20,566 nt of DNA from an uncultured Bacilli bacterium (GTDB lineage: Bacteria > Bacillota_I > Bacilli_A > RF39 > UBA660). Location: positions 1-20,566 of the forward strand of contig CAKORQ010000004.1 in assembly GCA_934101445.1 (NCBI GenBank), given 5' to 3'. Position numbers and translations under genes: made by a program. Shown in pieces: positions 1-8,301 of the stretch (positions are counted from its first letter, which is position 1; every line of letters starts with the position of its first letter). The notes beneath the pieces were generated by a model. It was not told the DNA's origin. It was given only the letters and a program-made list of their open reading frames with translations, and searched no databases.

Positions 1-631
1 ATCACAGACAATGCCTTGGCGCAATGTCTTCTATGCCTATAAAGTGGCAGGAGGCGGCATTTCTATTGATGAAGATAAATATGTAAAAGCATATGACACT
101 ATCTTAATTGATTTTAATTATTTTACTAAAGTAAAAAGTAATTTAGTAGAGATGATTACTATGCGTTATAAAGACGGAACCATCTATGATGATAGTACCA
201 AAATATTCGAAGTAAATATGGCAAAAGCAAAAGATATGAGTTATAATTATGTCGATAAACAAGAGGAACAAGTAGCCATAATTAGTAGAATGTTTATGAC
301 TACCAGTTCACTTGAGTTGGATAAGGAGTCGGATAAACTTATGAGTAAAAAAGATACAGAAAAGTTAGTTAATCGTGCTAAAGAATTATCGAGTGATGAT
401 GGTTACATTAGACTTTTTGATAAAGAAGAAAATTATAAGGAACTGATTCGTAATACCGAGTTAGCAGAAGCTCATGAAAACGGTAAGTTAGAAGGCATGA
501 AATTAGGCTCTAAAGAAGCAAAAATAGATGTTGCTAAAAATCTTATTAAAATAGGCTTGACCAATGAGCAAATTGTCGAAGTCACAAAGATTTCAATTGA
601 AGAAATCGATAAATTAAGAAAAGAAGCTTAA
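1..631 (+). CDS. Rpn family recombination-promoting nuclease / PD-(D/E)XK transposase-like protein, C-terminal part
   Basis: The reading frame is open to the left window edge, so the 206 residues from the ATG at 11 are probably only the C-terminal portion of a protein of roughly 280-320 residues. The segment WRNVFYAYKV followed by DTILIDFNYF resembles the middle of Rpn/PDDEXK_2 proteins, where a '...ILINILDFN' strand follows the nuclease core. The C-terminus (KNLIKIGLTNEQIVEVTKIS, then IEEIDKLRKEA) matches the helical tail typical of the family. The catalytic D-ExK residues would lie upstream of the window and cannot be checked. Family members are DNA endonucleases linked to RecA-independent recombination and often occur in multiple copies. 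Here a decayed copy of the 3' end lies directly downstream. Family assignment is fairly sure; activity is unknown. Confidence 0.8.
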   Translation, partial: SQTMPWRNVFYAYKVAGGGISIDEDKYVKAYDTILIDFNYFTKVKSNLVEMITMRYKDGTIYDDSTKIFEVNMAKAKDMSYNYVDKQEEQVAIISRMFMTTSSLELDKESDKLMSKKDTEKLVNRAKELSSDDGYIRLFDKEENYKELIRNTELAEAHENGKLEGMKLGSKEAKIDVAKNLIKIGLTNEQIVEVTKISIEEIDKLRKEA

Positions 632-661
632 AACATGGTCATATAACTATTTTAGAAATAT

Positions 662-872
662 AGGAGTCGGATAAACTTATAAGTAAAAAAGATACAAAAA
701 AAATTAGTTAATCGTGCTAAAGAATTATCTAGTGATGGAAGAAAACTATAAGGAATTAATTCGTAATACAGAATTAGCGAAAGCTCGTGAAGAAGCATCA
801 GAAAAGAAAGCTATAGACATTATTGCTAAATCATCTGGCTTATCTATTAAAGAAATAGAAAATCTAAGTTAG
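662..872 (+). pseudogene. Decayed tandem partial copy of the Rpn-like gene 3' end
   Basis: Bases from 662 closely match bases from 324 of the upstream gene, an offset of 338. The in-frame ATG of the first copy is ATA here. An extra A in a run of seven A's shifts the frame and leads to a TAA. About 26 bases are missing after AGTGATG. The frame reopens at ATG 735 and gives 45 residues (MEENYKELIRNTELAKAREE and onward, ending IKEIENLS) that match the end of the intact gene but diverge toward the C-terminus. This is a broken remnant. The 45-residue frame could in principle be translated, but no good Shine-Dalgarno site precedes it. Confidence 0.8.
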
Positions 873-896
873 CTTAAATATAATTATAAACATCGC

Positions 897-926
897 AAAA
901 AACATAGCAACCACGCTATGTTTTTT
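897..926. terminator. Bidirectional intrinsic terminator
   Basis: A perfect 12-bp inverted repeat (897-908 AAAAAACATAGC with 915-926 GCTATGTTTTTT) encloses a 6-nt loop. A-runs and T-runs flank both arms. It sits between the plus-strand Rpn region and the convergent minus-strand gene ending at 932, so it can stop transcription from both sides. Confidence 0.85.
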
Positions 927-931
927 ACTTT

Positions 932-2425
932 TTATAAATGATATGTCTTTGATAATGCTTCTAACTCATTTAATAAATGTTTTTTCATACTAGCCTTCAT
1001 ATTAATAGGATTAGTATATTCATTTAAAATACCATCATATATTATATTATTTTTAAATGGTAAAAGAGTTGTCTTTACTGGAGCCGGTAAGTTTGAATAA
1101 AGAATAATCTCATCGATAGGGGCATTAAGTCCTTTAACCATATAAACTTTATTCATCGCTGTAAATAAAGTATATGAACTATCATACTTCATGATTAAAA
1201 AAATATCACGATAGGCCCTTTTATAAGATTCAACTATCTCTAATTCTTCATTATTAAACTTATAAGGATTTTCTTTAATAAAATTATCTATCAAAAAATC
1301 TTTATTTTCATAAAATTTATCTATTACTAAACTAAGTTTATAAGGATCTATATTTTGTTTCTTATATATCTTTAATTTATTAATATGGTAGTATTTATTA
1401 GTATACTCAAGTATAGCCAAATAAGTCTTATAAAATAAATCTACATCTTCTAAAGAAAGACAGGCCCTACTATCTTGTTTAACATAATTATAAGTTAATT
1501 CATCTTCAATCTTCTTATTTTCTAATATATCTTTAGCATACGCTTCCTTACTTAACCCAGCATAACAGCCTGATGGTATCTTATTAATTAAAGTATCTAT
1601 CTGAGCCGGCGTTAAGTCTAACTCTTCAGCCATATTCTTTAACTGAGTACGACTACTATCAAAAAGTGCTATTAAATTAATAGTTTCTTTAATAAAAGAA
1701 TATCCTAAACGTTGCATTAACTTACTGACTTTTTTATCATTTTTATCATAATCATAATAAAAAATACTAATTAAAGTGGCCTCATTAAATACTTTTATCC
1801 CCGGTTCTTTTCTTCTATAAAGATCACATAATTCTTCTATATAAGAAAGATAAGGTCGATAAATAACTACGAACTCATCATCATCAACATCAGTAAGAAA
1901 AGCATAATAATTAAATAATAAACTATTCTTTAAATAATCATCCAACTCTTTATCAATATTATAAACTTTCTTAACTAAGAAAATAATATTAGATAGTTTT
2001 TCTATTCCCATAACTTTAATAAGTCCTAAAAGAGGGATAACTATTTCTTCCCATTTCTTTATCTGTTTAACATTCATTTTTGTAACAGCCAGACTAATTA
2101 CCTCTTCTAAGCCATCCATTATCCAAACATTATTCTTAAAAACTTTAATCAATAACTTTTTTTCTAAATTACTAACAATAAAATCATTTTCTTCCGTTTC
2201 CTCATACTTAAAATTTTTAGCTGTCAGCATTGTTTTTAAAAATTTTAATTCCTTTAAGGTACAAACACTAATAATGTTATGATAATCTTGATAAACTTTC
2301 CAAATAGCGGCAATCATTTTATCTTTAGTAATATCATGATAATGCTTTTTATTATTTTGAACTACTGAATCATATAATTCAAATATTTCTTGTTTCGAAA
2401 ATGCTTTTAAATATTCTTTATTCAT
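932..2425 (-). CDS. Uncharacterised 497-residue helical protein
   Basis: I do not recognise a named family with confidence. The protein is soluble, with no signal peptide or convincing membrane segment. It is rich in Lys, Leu, Ile, Tyr and Asn, and appears almost wholly alpha-helical. The N-terminus (MNKEYLKAFSKQEIFELYDS) reads like a small helix-turn-helix or SAP-like lead-in. The C-terminal third contains NLPAPVKTTLLPFKNNIIYDGI. A similar 'LP..V...LLPF...IIYDG' ending occurs, as I recall, in other uncharacterised helical Bacillota proteins. The ATG at 2425 is preceded by GAGGT at good spacing. The gene has its own promoter-like sequence at 2473-2501 and a palindrome in its leader at 2444-2461. 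It ends at the bidirectional terminator at 897-926. Confidence 0.8.
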   Translation of the reverse strand: MNKEYLKAFSKQEIFELYDSVVQNNKKHYHDITKDKMIAAIWKVYQDYHNIISVCTLKELKFLKTMLTAKNFKYEETEENDFIVSNLEKKLLIKVFKNNVWIMDGLEEVISLAVTKMNVKQIKKWEEIVIPLLGLIKVMGIEKLSNIIFLVKKVYNIDKELDDYLKNSLLFNYYAFLTDVDDDEFVVIYRPYLSYIEELCDLYRRKEPGIKVFNEATLISIFYYDYDKNDKKVSKLMQRLGYSFIKETINLIALFDSSRTQLKNMAEELDLTPAQIDTLINKIPSGCYAGLSKEAYAKDILENKKIEDELTYNYVKQDSRACLSLEDVDLFYKTYLAILEYTNKYYHINKLKIYKKQNIDPYKLSLVIDKFYENKDFLIDNFIKENPYKFNNEELEIVESYKRAYRDIFLIMKYDSSYTLFTAMNKVYMVKGLNAPIDEIILYSNLPAPVKTTLLPFKNNIIYDGILNEYTNPINMKASMKKHLLNELEALSKTYHL

Positions 2426-2443
2426 AACTACCTCATTTTTGTC

Positions 2444-2461
2444 TAAGTTTAAATAAACTTA
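2444..2461. promoter_or_regulatory. Palindrome in the 5' leader, possible operator
   Basis: An 8-bp perfect inverted repeat with a 2-nt centre (TAAGTTTA-AA-TAAACTTA) lies between the putative -10 box (2473-2478) and the Shine-Dalgarno site of the 497-residue gene. No T-run follows on the minus strand, so it is not an intrinsic terminator. Its position just downstream of the likely transcription start suits a repressor operator. AT-rich sequence makes chance palindromes more likely. Confidence 0.35.
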
Positions 2462-2472
2462 CTTATATATGT

Positions 2473-2501
2473 AGTATAAACGTTATTACTTCTTTTGACT
2501 A
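2473..2501 (-). promoter_or_regulatory. Probable sigma-A promoter for the 497-residue gene
   Basis: On the minus strand, TAGTCA at 2496-2501 and TATACT at 2473-2478 are separated by 17 nt. The -35 box matches consensus at 4 of 6 positions and the -10 box at 5 of 6. Confidence 0.5.
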
Positions 2502-2525
2502 GTAGTTTTAAACTAAAACTTAATA

Positions 2526-3515
2526 TTAACTTTTCTTTATATCAATTTCTACTATTTCACTATATTTACTAGTTCTAACGGGATTATGCCAAGCCCCAAC
2601 TCCTGATGATACAATTAATCTTTTATCAGCATAATACCCATATTTCAAGAAATAACCTAAAGGCCAAATTTGACCTGCATGAGTATGACCGGATAACTGA
2701 ACTATTATTCTTTTATCCATATTTTTTATAACATTAGGTTGATGATCTAATAAAACGATAGGTTTATCTAAATTATAAGTTAAACTATTTAAATCACTTC
2801 TATTTTTATCCTTTAAATCTCTTCGTCCCAATAAATAAAAATTATTATCAATCAAAGTACTTTCATCTTCTAAAATTTGAAAACCACTACTAATTAAATA
2901 ACTTCTTCTCTTATTATTTAATAAATCATGATTACCTTCAACATAATAAAGACCATATTTAGTCTTAATTGTCCCTAGTTTTGCAATTACTTTTTGGGTT
3001 TTACTATCCTTACAAAATTCATCTATTAAATCACCGTCAATAACAAAGATATCATAATCTTTATTACTTACTTCCTCTACTAACTTATCCAATTTTCTTT
3101 GGGATAACGTTGATAAATGGACATCACTTACATAAGCCATTCTTATATCCTTAGTTATCTCACTATTTTCTAAATTATAAGTCGTAAAATGTAAATTTTC
3201 AACATTAATAACGCCTATTATCACGATAATAATAGGTATTAAAAAACATAAGTAGAAACTTTTATCTAAATATTTATTCTTAAATACTTTATGAATAATA
3301 TAATATAAAGCATTTAACATTAAAACATAAATAAGATAAGTAGATATAACACTCCTAAATAATAAACAAACTAAAACAACAAAAATAACCCCTATTCTTT
3401 CATTTTGCTTTTTTACCTTCTTTTGCATATGATAATATTCTTCAATATTTTTAATTGCTAAATATGAAGTTATTACCCATAAAAAAAGAAGTATTAAAGC
3501 ATGTATTATCGACAT
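2526..3515 (-). CDS. Membrane-anchored calcineurin-like metallophosphoesterase (YkuE/YaeI-like)
   Basis: The 329-residue protein has an N-terminal hydrophobic region with about four membrane segments (about 3-20, 41-58, 60-75 and 87-104). A metallophosphoesterase domain follows, carrying the five metal-binding blocks in order: SDVH (D131, H133), GD (161-162), GNHD (194-197), H258 in DHQP, and GHTH (276-279). This domain order matches YkuE/YaeI-type enzymes, which hydrolyse phosphoesters or lipid pyrophosphates at the membrane; the substrate here cannot be told. The ATG at 3515 has AAGGTGG upstream. It starts only 28 nt after the ftsZ stop with no terminator between, so it probably forms the last gene of the ftsA-ftsZ transcript. 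That placement suggests an envelope role, by inference only. Confidence 0.88.
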   Translation of the reverse strand: MSIIHALILLFLWVITSYLAIKNIEEYYHMQKKVKKQNERIGVIFVVLVCLLFRSVISTYLIYVLMLNALYYIIHKVFKNKYLDKSFYLCFLIPIIIVIIGVINVENLHFTTYNLENSEITKDIRMAYVSDVHLSTLSQRKLDKLVEEVSNKDYDIFVIDGDLIDEFCKDSKTQKVIAKLGTIKTKYGLYYVEGNHDLLNNKRRSYLISSGFQILEDESTLIDNNFYLLGRRDLKDKNRSDLNSLTYNLDKPIVLLDHQPNVIKNMDKRIIVQLSGHTHAGQIWPLGYFLKYGYYADKRLIVSSGVGAWHNPVRTSKYSEIVEIDIKKS

Positions 3516-3543
3516 ACAATCCCACCTTTTTTATACTTCTAAT

Positions 3544-4620
3544 TTAGTATCTATCTCGACTTCTTAAGAATGGCGGTATATCAACATCACCATCATCTTC
3601 ATCTTCGTCTTTACTATTATATGAATCCATTCTGGTATAGTCAGTATCTCCATCATCAGCATCACTATCCATGTTATCATCAAAACCAGTAGCAATAACT
3701 GTTACAATTACTTCATCATTTAAGTTCTCATTAATAACAGCACCAAAGATAGTATTAATATCCGTATTAGCAGCATTTCTAACAACTTCCGCAGCATCTT
3801 CAGCCTCAAATAAAGTTAATGAATTACCACCAGTAATATTGATAATCGCATCGGTGGCCCCATCAATAGTAGTTTCCAATAATGGACTTGATACGGCCTG
3901 TTTAGCTGCCTCAACAGCTCTATTTTCCCCAACGCCAATACCAATACCAATAATAGCATTACCACGTTTAGACATAATAGTCTTAACATCAGCAAAATCT
4001 AAGTTTACTAACCCTGATACAGCAATTAAATCGGATATTGATTGAACACCTCTTCTTAAAACATTATCAACTTCTTTAAAGGCTTCCATCATTGGAGTAG
4101 TTCTATCAATTATATCTCTTAATCTATCATTTGGAATAACAATAATAGTATCCACATGATGTCTTAACTCTTCAATCCCAATTTCCGCATGATCCATTCT
4201 CTTCTTACCTTCAAAACGGAAAGGCTTAGTAACAATACCAACAGTTAAAGCTCCTAAATCTTGAGCAATTTCCGCAACAATTGGAGCAGCACCCGTACCA
4301 GTGCCTCCTCCCATACCACAGGTAACAAAGACCATATCAGCCCCACTTAAGGCTTCTTCTATTTCTTTTTTACTTTCCAAGGCTGCCTCTCTACCAACAT
4401 CAGGATTAGCCCCAGCCCCTAGACCATTAGTAATACTTTTACCTATTTGTAACTTAGTTTCAGCCTTACTAACATTTAAAACCTGTAAATCGGTATTAGC
4501 AACGATAAATTCTACCCCTTGAACACCCGATTCAATCATTCTATTTACGGCATTACAGCCGCCACCACCAACACCTATAACTTTAATCTTTGCAATTTGA
4601 TCCATTTTCATCTCGTACAT
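3544..4620 (-). CDS. ftsZ: Cell division GTPase FtsZ
   Basis: FtsZ is the tubulin-like GTPase that polymerises into the division ring. The N-terminal nucleotide-binding segment KVIGVGGGGCNAVNRM, the tubulin signature GGGTGTG (about residues 104-110) and the T7 loop NLDFAD, which supplies the acidic catalytic residues, are all present. A short Asp-rich linker ends in the conserved C-terminal peptide DIPPFLRSRDRY, the docking site for FtsA and other partners. The frame can be extended to a GTG at 4626, but that codon overlaps the Shine-Dalgarno sequence GGAGAG (4626-4631). The ATG at 4620, 5 nt downstream of it, is therefore preferred, giving 358 residues. The gene lies 18 nt after ftsA. All key parts are intact. 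Confidence 0.97.
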   Translation of the reverse strand: MYEMKMDQIAKIKVIGVGGGGCNAVNRMIESGVQGVEFIVANTDLQVLNVSKAETKLQIGKSITNGLGAGANPDVGREAALESKKEIEEALSGADMVFVTCGMGGGTGTGAAPIVAEIAQDLGALTVGIVTKPFRFEGKKRMDHAEIGIEELRHHVDTIIVIPNDRLRDIIDRTTPMMEAFKEVDNVLRRGVQSISDLIAVSGLVNLDFADVKTIMSKRGNAIIGIGIGVGENRAVEAAKQAVSSPLLETTIDGATDAIINITGGNSLTLFEAEDAAEVVRNAANTDINTIFGAVINENLNDEVIVTVIATGFDDNMDSDADDGDTDYTRMDSYNSKDEDEDDGDVDIPPFLRSRDRY

Positions 4621-4638
4621 AAACACTCTCCGTTCCAG

Positions 4639-5880
4639 TTATTCAAAGAAATAGTCAAAGACCTTACCAATAATACTATTACTACTAGTTTTTGCTTCAC
4701 TTTCTTCTTTACTAAATTCTTCTTGTTCTTTTAAACTTAATATGGAATAATCGTAATTTTTTAACTTAGCATTATAATCATACCATTTAATTAATCCCAA
4801 GGCACTTGCATACCTGGTATCTCTAATTCCAATTATATTAATATAGCCAACTTGGGCATTTTTCCCAAATACTTCCAAAACATTTAAGTCAAAATCACCT
4901 ATATTCGCTATTCCACCTGTACATATTATATAACTTATTTGTCTTTTTGTTAAGGTGTTAATTTGTTTTTTAGCCATAGAAAGTATCTCTTGTACCCTTG
5001 ATTCAATAATTTCACTTAAATTAACCTGATTTATTATTAATTTATCTCCATTATTATCTTTAAGTTCTATCTTTTCTAAATTACTAGCATTCTTACTATT
5101 ACCTAGTCCTAATTTTTTATATACCTCTTTTGCTTTATCTAAAGATATCTTATAAACATAACTAATATCTTTTAAAACATTTAAACTACCTACTTTTATT
5201 TTTAAAGTATTAACCAGTACTCCTTTATTATAAATAGAAATACTAGTACTCAAATAACCAATATCAATAATAACCCCACAAGTACTATCCATATCATCAT
5301 TTTTTAAAGCAAAATAATTACCAACGACATCATAACTTATATCAACAACACTTACCCCTAAATTATCAAGTATTTTTAAATATTTATAAACATCATCTTT
5401 TCTCGAACTAGTTATAATACTTTTTACTTCTAAAGTTCTACTAAAAGTATTAACGGGTATATTAGTTTTACTACTATCATCTAAAATATAATATAAAGGG
5501 GTAATATTTACTAATTCCATATTGTCTTGAACAACATTCTTTCCGGATAAATTAACCACTTTTATAACATCATCAACTGTAATTAAGTTATCTTCATTTT
5601 TAATATCAATACGAGCCTTATTAATTGTAAAAGAAGCACTATCTGATGAGACCGTCAGTAAAGTTTTCTTAATTTCTATTCCTAGTTTTTCTAAAGCCTC
5701 ATTAAATAAGTTTTTAATAATTCCTTCTAAGATATCATAATCAATAGTCATATCTTTTCTTACAGCCTCGTTATTTACTATCTTACTAGTTAAAACATAT
5801 AATTTATTTTTATTTATTTCGGCTACTATAAATTTAATACTGGCATCCCCGATATCAAGACTGGACATTATCTTTCGCAT
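4639..5880 (-). CDS. ftsA: Cell division protein FtsA (divergent)
   Basis: FtsA is the actin-like ATPase that tethers FtsZ filaments to the membrane. Visible are the N-terminal phosphate-1 strand (SLDIGDASIKFIVAEI), the second phosphate motif (VIIDIGYLSTSISIYNKG) and the adenosine loop (IICTGGIANIGD). A Lys/Glu/Ser linker leads to the amphipathic C-terminal helix SIIGKVFDYFFE, the expected membrane-targeting sequence. The frame is open to 5937, but the extra 19 residues are not conserved-looking. The ATG at 5880 has GAGGT just upstream and places the DIG motif correctly, giving 413 residues. Sequence between the motifs is poorly conserved, as in other small-genome Bacilli. It lies immediately before ftsZ, behind a strong promoter. 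Confidence 0.93.
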   Translation of the reverse strand: MRKIMSSLDIGDASIKFIVAEINKNKLYVLTSKIVNNEAVRKDMTIDYDILEGIIKNLFNEALEKLGIEIKKTLLTVSSDSASFTINKARIDIKNEDNLITVDDVIKVVNLSGKNVVQDNMELVNITPLYYILDDSSKTNIPVNTFSRTLEVKSIITSSRKDDVYKYLKILDNLGVSVVDISYDVVGNYFALKNDDMDSTCGVIIDIGYLSTSISIYNKGVLVNTLKIKVGSLNVLKDISYVYKISLDKAKEVYKKLGLGNSKNASNLEKIELKDNNGDKLIINQVNLSEIIESRVQEILSMAKKQINTLTKRQISYIICTGGIANIGDFDLNVLEVFGKNAQVGYINIIGIRDTRYASALGLIKWYDYNAKLKNYDYSILSLKEQEEFSKEESEAKTSSNSIIGKVFDYFFE

Positions 5881-5908
5881 AATTACCTCTACCCTTTTTC
5901 TTAAATTT

Positions 5909-5937
5909 ATTATACTAAAGTTTATTTTTATTTGCAA
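5909..5937 (-). promoter_or_regulatory. Sigma-A promoter of ftsA-ftsZ
   Basis: On the minus strand, TTGCAA (5932-5937) and a perfect TATAAT (5909-5914) are separated by exactly 17 nt, about 30 nt upstream of the ftsA start. The terminator at 5948-5977 lies just before it, so ftsA-ftsZ forms its own transcription unit. Confidence 0.8.
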
Positions 5938-5947
5938 GATTTGGACT

Positions 5948-5977
5948 AAAAAAGACTATTAAGAACCCTTAATAATC
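5948..5977 (-). terminator. Intrinsic terminator after the DUF3592 gene
   Basis: On the minus strand, GATTATTAAG pairs with CTTAATAGTC around a GGTT loop (10 bp including one G-U pair), followed by six T's (5953-5948). The stem starts in the last codon of the DUF3592 gene and separates it from the ftsA promoter. Confidence 0.75.
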
Positions 5978-6435
5978 TAAAACATTATTATACCAATAAT
6001 AAAGAAAATAATACCCCCAATTAAAACGCCAATAGAACTACCATCTTTATCAAAAATAGCATCTGCCGGATTTTCCGGATTATATCTAACTTTTACTTGA
6101 CTACCAAGGGGATGTTTAGCTCTTGTTAAATTAGAATAAGATGTTGGATTAATAGTATAACTAATACCATCTACCATGTATTCAGCAATAATACCGTATG
6201 TATAAGAACCATCATCACTTCTACTTGCTGCATAATCAATTACTTTTCCTTCTGTCAAAGTATATGTCTTTTTCTTTTTGCTTCGCGATACGATATTAAT
6301 AATCCCCCAAACAATTAAAGCAAAACCAATCACAATAAAGATTAGACTAAATATTGTATTCTTTCCGCTCATTTCTACTGTTACTTCTAACATTGATAAC
6401 ATACTTTTTAACATAAATAAAAAACTCACTTTCAC
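5977..6435 (-). CDS. DUF3592-type small membrane protein
   Basis: The protein has up to 152 residues. A hydrophobic helix (IFSLIFIVIGFALIVWGIIN), a basic stretch (SRSKKKK), a central soluble domain and a second helix near the C-terminus (GVLIGGIIFFIIGIIMF) give the layout of DUF3592. The central domain carries the typical 'A..Y.VDG..Y' strand and the 'G..V.V.YNPENPADA' strand. Function is unknown; such proteins sit in the membrane with the beta-rich domain on one face. The start is uncertain: GTG 6435 or the internal ATGs at residues 8, 12, 15 or 22. None has a clear Shine-Dalgarno site, and the last lies just before the first helix. The gene begins about 24 nt after the anchored disordered protein, so the two are probably co-transcribed. 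Confidence 0.82.
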   Translation of the reverse strand: MKVSFLFMLKSMLSMLEVTVEMSGKNTIFSLIFIVIGFALIVWGIINIVSRSKKKKTYTLTEGKVIDYAASRSDDGSYTYGIIAEYMVDGISYTINPTSYSNLTRAKHPLGSQVKVRYNPENPADAIFDKDGSSIGVLIGGIIFFIIGIIMF

Positions 6436-6459
6436 TAATTTAAATTAATTTTATAATGA

Positions 6460-8274
6460 TTATTTCTTCATCAAAGTTTGAAAGAAATCCATTAATTCAT
6501 TTCTTCTTAAAATAATTATTCCTACTGAAAACACAATTATTATTATTAACATCACAATAGGTATACTAACCTTACCTTGTTTTTTAGCCGGCACTTTACC
6601 ATTTTCTTGGTTACTATCAGTTACGGTAGGGGCAATGACCTGACTATTAGGAATACTTCCCACGCTAATAGAATTATCTAAAGGAACATTATTAGTAGGA
6701 GTACTTAGAACCTGTTGCAAATTAGAATTTGTCTCGGGACTTATAACAGTATTATCGGTAATGGTATTATTATTTAAAGTTCCACTGCCATTATCAGAAA
6801 CATTAGCAACTTGGTTATTTAAAGTACTATTGTTACTAATTTGATTATTAATTTCTGGATTAAAACCGGTATTAAAATCGGTTGGCGCCTGATTATTAGC
6901 ATTAAAATCCGAACTTACGGGATTTTCTAAAGGTGTAGATTGGTCAAAACTATTAGGAACTGGTTGGATATCAACTGTGGCTGGTGTTACTGTTGGTGCT
7001 GCATTACTTTGGGAAGCAAACGTTCCCGCATCTGGATTAACTAAATTATCGTTATTAAAATCTGGGGCCACAGTACTATCAAAAGAAGGTGCAGCAGACT
7101 CAGTATTAGCACCAACACTGACAGCTACTTGATTATCCGAAACACCGTCCAAAGAAACCGGTGCCACTTGTATCTCTGCATTAGCCTCGGTCTGTGTATT
7201 AAGAGGATTTAACGTGCCAACATCTTCCCTACTTGGAGTAGCAAATTGACTATTAAAGCCATCTGGAATATTAGGTAAAGCCTGATTATCAACGGCTGGC
7301 GCTACCGGTGATGTGGCATTAAACTCCAAACTAGGTTGACTATCAAAAACAGTAGCAACATCAAGGGGATTAGGATTAGTAAAATCACTAACCACGCCAT
7401 TATCTTCTGATACATTCTCAAAGTTTGCTGTCGGAGAATTTTCTTTGCTACTAGCATTTTCTAACCCTGTATTTTCTAAATTGTTACCAGTATCACTAAA
7501 GCCATTAAAATCTCCAACTACATTACTAGAACTTGCCGATTCTTCATTTTCCAGACTTGAACTTGGTAAATCAGAACCGTCAAGACCCGCTACTGGAGCA
7601 ACGCCACCCATATTTTCCAAACTAGCCGGTTCATCAATTGCTATTTGATTAGAATTTTGAACATTCGTATTTTCTGTTTCCGTATTTACCGGAGTGGTTT
7701 CCATTGGAGACTGTGACACTTGATCTTGATTGCTTTTCAAGCTAGCAAAAGGATTAGCAAAAGCCGTCATATAATCTGAATTTTCCGATTCTACTGTACT
7801 TTGAACTGGAAAATTACTCTCCCTTGAAGAAACCGTAGAAGTTTCTTGGGCTTGACTTTCTAAAGAAACACCATTAGAAGTTAAACCTGCAAAAGCGTCC
7901 ATTGCCAACTTTGTAAGCTCACTATTATCTCCACTCTTCTCACCAGCGCCAGGAATACTAATATCGTTTATTTGACTATCATTAGCACCCGTACCCAAAA
8001 TATCAGAAGCACTAGGTGATGTTACCTTACCTTCTTCCTTAGAATTGCCATTATTAAAATTAACATTAGAATTATTATAATCATTACTTACTGGTGTAGC
8101 ATCACTTTGGGTATTAGAATTATCCCAAGAGCCAAAAATATCATCAACATTTATATTTCCAGTAACATTACTAGTACTATCTTGACTTACAGGATTAGTA
8201 GCATTACTACCATTTTCGGAAACAAAATTAGAATCTCCAAAATCAATTACCCCATTATTATTCTCGTTACTCAT
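6460..8274 (-). CDS. Long disordered acidic protein with C-terminal membrane anchor
   Basis: Unrecognised. From the ATG at 8274 it has 604 residues; the frame extends five codons further, but there the first ATG overlaps the Shine-Dalgarno GGAGAG (8282-8287). About 565 residues are low-complexity and rich in Asn, Ser, Asp, Val, Thr, Gln and Pro. Lys and Arg are scarce, Cys absent, and no folded domain is visible. A basic stretch (KKQGK) then precedes one hydrophobic helix of about 21 residues (VSIPIVMLIIIIVFSVGIII) and a 15-residue tail RRNELMDFFQTLMKK. There is no signal peptide, so a C-tail-anchored topology with a cytoplasmic N-terminus is likely. Short hydrophobic islands (VDDIFGSW, ASDILG, MDAFAGL, MTAFANPFASL) near the N-terminus could be peptide docking sites. 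It lies upstream of DUF3592 and ftsA-ftsZ. Confidence 0.8.
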   Translation of the reverse strand: MSNENNNGVIDFGDSNFVSENGSNATNPVSQDSTSNVTGNINVDDIFGSWDNSNTQSDATPVSNDYNNSNVNFNNGNSKEEGKVTSPSASDILGTGANDSQINDISIPGAGEKSGDNSELTKLAMDAFAGLTSNGVSLESQAQETSTVSSRESNFPVQSTVESENSDYMTAFANPFASLKSNQDQVSQSPMETTPVNTETENTNVQNSNQIAIDEPASLENMGGVAPVAGLDGSDLPSSSLENEESASSSNVVGDFNGFSDTGNNLENTGLENASSKENSPTANFENVSEDNGVVSDFTNPNPLDVATVFDSQPSLEFNATSPVAPAVDNQALPNIPDGFNSQFATPSREDVGTLNPLNTQTEANAEIQVAPVSLDGVSDNQVAVSVGANTESAAPSFDSTVAPDFNNDNLVNPDAGTFASQSNAAPTVTPATVDIQPVPNSFDQSTPLENPVSSDFNANNQAPTDFNTGFNPEINNQISNNSTLNNQVANVSDNGSGTLNNNTITDNTVISPETNSNLQQVLSTPTNNVPLDNSISVGSIPNSQVIAPTVTDSNQENGKVPAKKQGKVSIPIVMLIIIIVFSVGIIILRRNELMDFFQTLMKK

Positions 8275-8301
8275 AATTGCACTCTCCATATCATACTAAA
8301 A

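Noticed and set aside
2504..2520. Inverted repeat AGTTTTA-AAC-TAAAACT after the phosphoesterase gene as a terminator
   Set aside because: The minus-strand T-run needed for intrinsic termination is missing, and such AT-only repeats arise easily by chance here.
3671..4734. Plus-strand open frames opposite ftsZ and the ftsA end
   Set aside because: They lie antisense to well-supported ftsZ/ftsA coding sequence, lack Shine-Dalgarno sites, and have composition expected of the complementary strand.
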